Below are positions 4,365-8,650 of a stretch of 8,650 bases of DNA, piece after piece. Source of the stretch: Granulicella sp. UBA5172 (lineage in GTDB: Bacteria; Acidobacteriota; Terriglobia; Terriglobales; Acidobacteriaceae); assembly GCA_002413385.1 (NCBI GenBank), contig DHWW01000310.1:1466-10115 (forward strand). Direction: 5' to 3'. Each line of letters begins with the position of its first letter. The stretch's first letter is position 1. The notes beneath the pieces were generated by a model. It was not told the origin of the DNA. It saw only the letters and a list, made by a program, of their open reading frames with translations, and did no database searches. Made by a program: the position numbers and the translations under genes.

Positions 4365-6938
4365 TTATTTCTGCAGTGAGTCCAATATATGGAGAGCCTT
4401 TGCCACTTCCGGATCGACTGGCGACAGCTTTTGTGCTATCAGCAGCTCGGAGCGCCCGTTCTTCAATTCGCCGGAGCGGCAGTAAATAAGGCCTAGATCC
4501 TTGTGCAGCAGCGGTAGAGCGCCGCAATCTTTGCAGAGCGCAATGCCTTCCTTCAGCCGGGAGATGGCTTGCGGCCAATCATGAGCATCCGCCGAGGCTA
4601 AGGCGAAGTTGCCAAGGGTCGAGGCTCGATCCATGATGTGCTTCTGTGCTTGCAGATCGTCAAACCGGGTCTGCAGGCGCTTGGCATCCGCAGGGTCGGA
4701 TTTCGCGAGCAGACGCGCGAGGTTATAAAGGGCCTCGCCATAGTCCGGCTGGATCTCAATGGCCTTGCGCCATTGCATGATCGCGCCAGCGTTGTCCCCT
4801 TTATGCAGCAGTTCGCGGCCGAGCATATACCGCGCATCGGCATAGTCAGGCTTCAAGGCGACGGCTTTCGAAAACTTCTGGATAGCCGTGTCGGTATCGC
4901 CGGATTGCCGAGCAATCAGACCCAGGAGATACCAGGATTCTGTCGAATTGGGATCAAGACGCGTCGCTGCTTCCAGCTCTGGCTCTGCTTCATGATTGCG
5001 TTGGAGGTCCAGCAGAACTCTGCCACGGTTGTAGTGCGCAACCGCACTGTTGGGCGCCAGGCGTACCGCGTCGGAGAACTCAGCCAGGGCCCCGTTTAGA
5101 TTGAACTGATCTGCCAGCACCATGCCGAGATTGAGGTGAGCCTCTGCATTCGTAGGTTCGAGCTCGATCACCTTGCGAAAGGAGGCGATGGCCTCGGCAG
5201 GGCGATTCAGACGGGTCAATACCATCCCGTCGGCGGTGAGGGCAGACGTGTTGGTGGGCTCAAGTTGCAGGGCCTGGTGCAACGACTCAGCCGCTTCTGC
5301 AAAGCGGTCCTGACTCGCCAGGACCAGCCCGAGATTCACAAAGGCCCGGGTATATTTTTGATCGTTCTCGGTCGCCAATCGCAACAACTGTTCAGCTTCC
5401 CGATCGTTCCCTTCTTGTCCGTAGAGGACGCCCAGATTGCCCTGGGCCTCAGCGTACTGCGGGTTCAGCGAGATCGCGAGTTTCAGCTCTTTTTCAGCAT
5501 CCGCCATCTGACCGGCCTGCAGTTCGAGCAGCCCAAGCTGATTATGGGCGGGAGCGAAGTTACTTTCCAATCCGATCGACTTAGTGAGAGCGTCGCGCTC
5601 AGTAGCAATATCTCCGGCTCGATCGAGAGCTAATGCGTAATCATAATAGCTGCGGGCGTTGGTTGGATCTTCGGTGAGGGACTCGCGGTAAAGATCAAGG
5701 GCCTTCTGTACATCACCTGTTTCCAGATACTGGTTGGCCTGGTTGACCTTTACGCCTGCTACGTCCTGCTTCACAGTGTCGGATAGCTTTTGCTGAAAGA
5801 CCTTAAGTTGTTCGTTGGCCTGCTCTTTCTGGCCCAGAGAGCGCAGCACGGAAGAAAGCTGAAACCGTGCTTCGTTGGAAGCCGGATTGATCTGCAGTGC
5901 TTTTTCAAACTGAACTCGCGCCTCCGCAGGTCTGCCGAGCTTGGCCAGAACAAAGCCGAAATCGTAACGAGAATCATAGTGATTCGGCTGAATTGCCACG
6001 GCCTTGGATAGCACCTTTTCCGCTTCGGCATACTTGCCAAGTTCCCGATCTACAGCTCCCATTAGAAACAGAGCTTCAAAATCGGTGGGCTTGCGACGAA
6101 CGTAGTCCTCGGCCAGTGGTAACGCGGTCTCGGGCTGCGCCAGAATGATGAGTGTCTTGATATAGGAGGCACGAGCAACATCATCTGTTGGATCGAGTCG
6201 CAGCGCCTTCTCAAACTCGTTGGCCGCGTCCTTATAACGGCGCTGCTGTGTATATATTAAGGCGAGGTTTACGTGCGCCTGCGCGTAGTCCGGGTGATCC
6301 TTCACAATCGCAGACAATGTTTCTACCGCCCCATCGGTATTTCCATTCTTTGAGTAGGCGATCGCGAGGTTCAATTGCAGCACCTCGTCTGGCGGTGCAT
6401 TCTTTAGAGCGTCGATGGCTGCGGAGTATCGCTTCTCCGCGATCAACGCCTTGGTTAGACCGTCCATGGCGGGTATGGATTTAGGATTGACCTTCAATAC
6501 CGTCTCAAATGCATCGATGGCTGCGTCGGACTGGTTCGACTGATTGAGCGCGACACCGAGTGCAAGCTGTATCTGCGGCGTTCCTGGCTTCAGTGCTGAT
6601 GCGGCTCGAAGTTCTCGTGCTGCTTGTTCTGCATCGCCGTGCTGCAGGAGGGCAATGGCGAGATCATAGTGCGCCTCCCACGACTGTGACGCAAGATGAA
6701 GAGCTGAGCGAAAGGCGGAGATGGCGCAGGATAGCTGGCCTTGCTGCCCAAAGTAAGCACCGAGCGCATCGTAGACGGCCGCTGAAGGATGCGTCGCGAT
6801 GGCCCGCTCCAGATTTGCTGGCCCTTTGCAATGTGAAGCCTGCGGTTGAGCGAAGACATAGCCACAGCAACACAGCGCAATCAAGGTGATACGAAAGATT
6901 CCGTAAGATGTTGAGCGAGCAGTCACTGAAGCAGGCAT
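4365..6938 (-). CDS. secreted tetratricopeptide repeat (TPR) protein, about 22 repeats
   Basis: This 857-aa protein is nearly all TPR. A signal peptide is at residues 1-30: Arg-containing n-region, hydrophobic core ITLIALCCCGYVFA, likely cut after VFA before QPQ, so it is probably periplasmic or exported. From about residue 53, some 21 consecutive 34-aa units follow, each with the TPR pattern (A-x-N-L-G-x2-L... and A-hydrophobic-P at the end, e.g. AEAHLNLGMVLADQ, YADARYMLGRELLHKGD). One irregular linker (KLSDTVKQDVAG) separates units 10 and 11. Two weaker units after a coiled segment (DDLQAQKHIMDRAST) close the protein, with a CKDC pair nearby. TPR arrays bind proteins; no enzymatic domain is seen. 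The ATG at 6938 is chosen over a start at 7124 because it gives a signal peptide and has GGGGGAA upstream. It is divergent from a CRTAC1-type secreted protein, a common pairing in Acidobacteria; partner and task are unknown. Confidence 0.9.
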   Translation of the reverse strand: MPASVTARSTSYGIFRITLIALCCCGYVFAQPQASHCKGPANLERAIATHPSAAVYDALGAYFGQQGQLSCAISAFRSALHLASQSWEAHYDLAIALLQHGDAEQAARELRAASALKPGTPQIQLALGVALNQSNQSDAAIDAFETVLKVNPKSIPAMDGLTKALIAEKRYSAAIDALKNAPPDEVLQLNLAIAYSKNGNTDGAVETLSAIVKDHPDYAQAHVNLALIYTQQRRYKDAANEFEKALRLDPTDDVARASYIKTLIILAQPETALPLAEDYVRRKPTDFEALFLMGAVDRELGKYAEAEKVLSKAVAIQPNHYDSRYDFGFVLAKLGRPAEARVQFEKALQINPASNEARFQLSSVLRSLGQKEQANEQLKVFQQKLSDTVKQDVAGVKVNQANQYLETGDVQKALDLYRESLTEDPTNARSYYDYALALDRAGDIATERDALTKSIGLESNFAPAHNQLGLLELQAGQMADAEKELKLAISLNPQYAEAQGNLGVLYGQEGNDREAEQLLRLATENDQKYTRAFVNLGLVLASQDRFAEAAESLHQALQLEPTNTSALTADGMVLTRLNRPAEAIASFRKVIELEPTNAEAHLNLGMVLADQFNLNGALAEFSDAVRLAPNSAVAHYNRGRVLLDLQRNHEAEPELEAATRLDPNSTESWYLLGLIARQSGDTDTAIQKFSKAVALKPDYADARYMLGRELLHKGDNAGAIMQWRKAIEIQPDYGEALYNLARLLAKSDPADAKRLQTRFDDLQAQKHIMDRASTLGNFALASADAHDWPQAISRLKEGIALCKDCGALPLLHKDLGLIYCRSGELKNGRSELLIAQKLSPVDPEVAKALHILDSLQK

Positions 6939-6942
6939 TAGT

Positions 6943-6949
6943 TTCCCCC
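6943..6949 (-). promoter_or_regulatory. ribosome binding site deciding the TPR gene start
   Basis: On the minus strand GGGGGAA precedes the ATG at 6938 by 4 nt. It supports this start and hence the signal peptide. Confidence 0.5.
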
Positions 6950-6953
6950 ACCA

Positions 6954-6983
6954 GTGATAACCGTATCGCTGAGTACGTGTCAA
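6954..6983 (-). promoter_or_regulatory. candidate promoter of the TPR gene
   Basis: On the minus strand a perfect TTGACA (6983-6978) is followed after 18 nt by TATCAC (6959-6954), four of six -10 bases. Transcription would begin near 6947, giving a leader of only about 9 nt that would cut into the Shine-Dalgarno at 6949-6943. Either the leader is unusually short or another promoter farther upstream is used. Prediction by eye. Confidence 0.3.
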
Positions 6984-7030
6984 CCGGTCGCGGCGAGCCA
7001 GCACCCAGTGGTGGTCAATCTCGCGAGGAA

Positions 7031-7056
7031 GTTCTCTGCCTGACAGGGAGCAGAAC
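7031..7056. repeat. imperfect inverted repeat, possible regulator site
   Basis: Outer arms GTTCT (7031-7035) and AGAAC (7052-7056) enclose inner arms CCTG (7039-7042) and CAGG (7044-7047) around a central A. The two pairs are offset by one half base, so the whole is a bulged palindrome. It lies near the middle of the divergent control region. The inner loop is too small for a good RNA hairpin, which favours a protein-binding site if it has a role. Confidence 0.25.
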
Positions 7057-7218
7057 TCCTGCCGCGCGATCGTTTGCAAGGGTGCAGGATGTGACTCGAT
7101 CAGAAGTCTCGCACAACGAAACACGATATCTACAACAGTCGTCTCGGTTGGTTGGCGCTGGGTTGCGACTCATGGCAGAGTAGGGGGAGCCCGTCAAGCA
7201 GACTGCATTTGGTGATGC

Positions 7219-7224
7219 TAGAAT
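7219..7224 (+). promoter_or_regulatory. -10 box placed for a leaderless mRNA of the CRTAC1 gene
   Basis: TAGAAT matches five of six -10 bases and ends 7 nt before the GTG at 7232, the usual distance to a transcription start. No Shine-Dalgarno is present before the GTG, as expected if transcription begins at or next to it. No convincing -35 box is seen at 16-19 nt. Confidence 0.4.
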
Positions 7225-7231
7225 TCGCGGG

Positions 7232-8461
7232 GTGATCAGGAATAACTCTTTTACCCGCTTTGCCGGTCCCTTTTTTGTTCTGTTGTGCGCCGCGCTGCTG
7301 GTATGGTGCGGCAGTAATTTTGCCGATGCTCAAGGCATGGGAATGGCCACGGGCAACGGGCAGGCTGCTCCAGCCAAGCCACTGCCTCCGGGAATGAAAG
7401 CACCTGTTGTGGACTATCGGGACATCGCGGCCCAGGCTGGACTCACGGGCATAAACGTCTCCGGTGCGACGAAGAACAAGCAGTACATCATTGAGACCAC
7501 AGGCACTGGCGTTGCGATTTTTGACTATGACAACGATGGACTTCCGGACATCTTTGTGATGAACGGAGGGCGGTTGGACGGTGGTCTGGCTCCGACGCAC
7601 TATCTTTACCACAACCTTGGCGGACTGAAATTTGAAGACGTGACGGCGAAGTCCGGCCTGGCGCACACGGGCTGGGGGCAAGGCGTGTGTGTAGGAGATG
7701 CAGACAACGGCGGAAATGTTGATCTCTTTGTCACGCAATGGGGGCAAAACGCTTTTTACCATAACCTTGGGAATGGAAAGTTTCGCGACGAGACGAAAGA
7801 GCGCGGGCTGGCCAGTCCGCAACGGCGGTGGAGCACGGGTTGTGCCTTCATTGACTTCAATCGCGATGGCTTTCTCGATTTGGTGGTGGCGCACTATATC
7901 GAATTTGATCCGTCCAAGACGCCGCGGCCCGGAGATAAGTCCAGTTGCCAATGGAAGGGCATGCCAGTGTTGTGCGGCCCCCGGGGATTGCCGGCGGAGA
8001 CAGTATCGCTCTATGAGAACGATGGGCATGGCCATTTCAAAGACGTGTCCGATCAGCTCCATATAACAACTCCCAAAAACTACTATGCCTTCACCCCACT
8101 GACGGGTGACTTCGACAATGACGGCTGGCCGGATATCTACGTATCCTGCGACTCGACGGCAAACCTCTATTACCACAACCTGAAAGGGAAGGGCTTTGAG
8201 GAGATCGCCGGGCCGTCCGGCGTGGCATACAACGAGGATGGCCGTGAGCAGGCCGGCATGGGAGTCAGTGCAGGAGACTTCAATCACGACGGTCTGCTGG
8301 ATATCTTCAAGACGAACTTTGCGGATGACACCCACACGCTCTATCGAAATATGGGGGATAACAATTTTGAGGACGCAACGATCGACAGCGGTCTTGCGGT
8401 GAACACAAGTTACCTAGCCTGCATTATTCATGAAGGCGCTGCGATTGCTGTTTTGGGCTGA
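7232..8461 (+). CDS. CRTAC1-family FG-GAP/VCBS repeat secreted protein, truncated by an insertion
   Basis: The reading frame has 409 codons but only the first 395 are native. Residues 1-33 are a signal peptide (n-region MIRNNSFTRF, core FFVLLCAALLV, cut likely after ADA). A Gly/Pro/Ala-rich linker (34-58) leads to beta-propeller repeats with calcium-binding loops at 98-106 (DYDNDGLPD), 156-164 (DADNGGNVD), 208-216 (DFNRDGFLD), 293-301 (DFDNDGWPD) and 349-357 (DFNHDGLLD). Cys239 and Cys248 (CQWKGMPVLCGP) are a conserved pair of the family. Complete members are roughly 550-600 aa and end in an ASPIC/UnbV domain. Here, where the family has YLGWGTxFxDxDNDG, the frame passes from YL directly into unrelated sequence and stops 14 codons later. 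The start is GTG at 7232, set by the signal peptide and the -10 box. Secreted, probably surface or periplasmic; function unknown. Divergent from the TPR gene. Most likely a disrupted gene; a short product may still be made. Confidence 0.85.
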   Translation: MIRNNSFTRFAGPFFVLLCAALLVWCGSNFADAQGMGMATGNGQAAPAKPLPPGMKAPVVDYRDIAAQAGLTGINVSGATKNKQYIIETTGTGVAIFDYDNDGLPDIFVMNGGRLDGGLAPTHYLYHNLGGLKFEDVTAKSGLAHTGWGQGVCVGDADNGGNVDLFVTQWGQNAFYHNLGNGKFRDETKERGLASPQRRWSTGCAFIDFNRDGFLDLVVAHYIEFDPSKTPRPGDKSSCQWKGMPVLCGPRGLPAETVSLYENDGHGHFKDVSDQLHITTPKNYYAFTPLTGDFDNDGWPDIYVSCDSTANLYYHNLKGKGFEEIAGPSGVAYNEDGREQAGMGVSAGDFNHDGLLDIFKTNFADDTHTLYRNMGDNNFEDATIDSGLAVNTSYLACIIHEGAAIAVLG

Positions 8462-8650
8462 CAAGGTTGCCCGGCAGATGCTCATGGCTGATTGAGGTTG
8501 GCGGTATCGCCGGGCGGGCGGGCGTGAGCGTGTGCTCACGGGGTGCAGCGGCGGTTTTTGTGCATGGCTTGCCTGCGTACGCTGTTTGCGCAGACATGGA
8601 TATGAGCAATAAGGTTTGCCGATGCCGTTCTATCCCGGTGAGGCGCCGAG
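8418..8650 (+). mobile_element. left end of an insertion sequence, possibly IS1380 family, continuing past the window
   Basis: At 8418 the sequence changes from CRTAC1 coding to CCTGCATTATTCATGA, which has the look of an IS terminal repeat (CC start; IS1380-family ends are of this general kind, from memory). The preceding CTAG (8414-8417) is a candidate target duplication. The first 200 nt are non-coding, with a GGGC-rich tract (8511-8522) and a perfect hairpin (8523-8540). A transposase may begin at ATG 8622 (AAGG at 8611-8614 upstream; visible start MPFYPGEAP) or at ATG 8602, but only a few codons are in the window, so neither can be confirmed. No right end or second repeat copy is visible. 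That something foreign interrupts the gene is well supported; the family name is tentative. Confidence 0.55.
8523..8540. repeat. perfect hairpin near the end of the insertion sequence
   Basis: CGTGAGC (8523-8529) and GCTCACG (8534-8540) pair fully around a GTGT loop. It lies between the terminal repeat and the presumed transposase start. Such a structure may block transposase translation from read-through transcripts, but this role is an inference. Confidence 0.4.

Larger units (their letters stand above)
6939..7231. other. 293-bp divergent control region between TPR and CRTAC1 genes
   Basis: No gene is seen here. It carries the candidate TPR promoter (6954-6983), a perfect 8-bp palindrome CTCGCGAG (7020-7027), an imperfect 26-nt inverted repeat (7031-7056) and the -10 box of the CRTAC1 gene (7219-7224). 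The middle part (about 7060-7190) shows no structure that I can name. Reading frames that cross it on the minus strand have no signal-like or domain-like content. Confidence 0.5.

Noticed and set aside
4638..5633. Two plus-strand frames inside the TPR gene
   Set aside because: They are antisense to regular 34-residue TPR units and repeat with the same period, as expected of shadows.
4365..6938. Internal DNA direct repeats in the TPR gene
   Set aside because: The period of about 102 nt reflects the protein repeat; the DNA copies are well diverged, so this is not a recent tandem array.
6939..7124. Upstream extension of the TPR protein by 62 residues
   Set aside because: The extension is Arg-rich and not signal-like, would bury the signal peptide inside the protein, and crosses the candidate promoter; the ATG at 6938 has a good ribosome site.
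7130..8335. Long open frame of 401 codons on the minus strand opposite the CRTAC1 gene
   Set aside because: It is antisense to clear FG-GAP repeats, has no recognisable domain or signal, and its length is explained by the codon bias of the sense gene.
8430..8492. Small plus-strand frame starting at ATG 8430 (20 codons) in the element end
   Set aside because: It lacks a ribosome site and starts within the presumed terminal repeat; too short to support.
8424..8609. Minus-strand frame of 61 codons in the insertion sequence end
   Set aside because: No similarity to a transposase is seen and it runs through the terminal repeat and hairpin, so it is unlikely to be coding.

Overview
The window reads as a chromosomal accessory region of a heterotrophic, polysaccharide-degrading bacterium. 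The combination of a Tat-exported GH29 fucosidase, an FCD-type GntR regulator, an oxidative (non-phosphorylating) L-fucose pathway, a very long secreted TPR protein and a CRTAC1/FG-GAP secreted protein is typical of soil Acidobacteriota (Terriglobia: Granulicella, Edaphobacter, Terriglobus and relatives). That placement is inferred from gene content; no rRNA or marker gene is present.

Left part (1-4130): an L-fucose utilisation locus. On the minus strand the 5' end of a GH29-type alpha-L-fucosidase with a twin-arginine signal runs off the window. Divergent from it is a tight plus-strand operon of four genes: a GntR/FCD regulator, a short-chain dehydrogenase most like L-fucose dehydrogenase, L-fuconate dehydratase (FucD) and a RhaT-family sugar/proton symporter. 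The gaps are 1, 16 and 16 nt. Together they give release of fucose from glycans outside the cytoplasm, uptake, oxidation to fuconolactone/fuconate and dehydration to 2-keto-3-deoxy-L-fuconate. A lactonase and the final aldolase or dehydrogenase are not in the window.

Middle (4131-4364): a 234-bp convergent gap. It holds two small perfect hairpins and, on the minus strand, a short relic that looks like the end of a multiheme c-type cytochrome (one CxxCH). The relic is in the same frame as the neighbouring TPR gene, just beyond that gene's stop codon.

Right part (4365-8650): a secreted TPR protein of about 857 aa (minus strand) is divergent from a secreted CRTAC1/FG-GAP repeat protein (plus strand). 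They share a 293-bp promoter region. The CRTAC1 gene is broken: after codon 395 the reading frame leaves the family sequence at a CTAG tetranucleotide and enters what looks like the left end of an insertion sequence (from 8418, possibly IS1380 family), which continues beyond the window. The protein therefore lacks the rest of its propeller and the expected C-terminal ASPIC/UnbV domain.

No tRNA, rRNA or CRISPR was seen. The points most worth follow-up are the use of a RhaT-type transporter in a fucose operon, apparent leaderless starts at two genes, the cytochrome relic behind the TPR gene, and the IS-disrupted half of the TPR/CRTAC1 pair.
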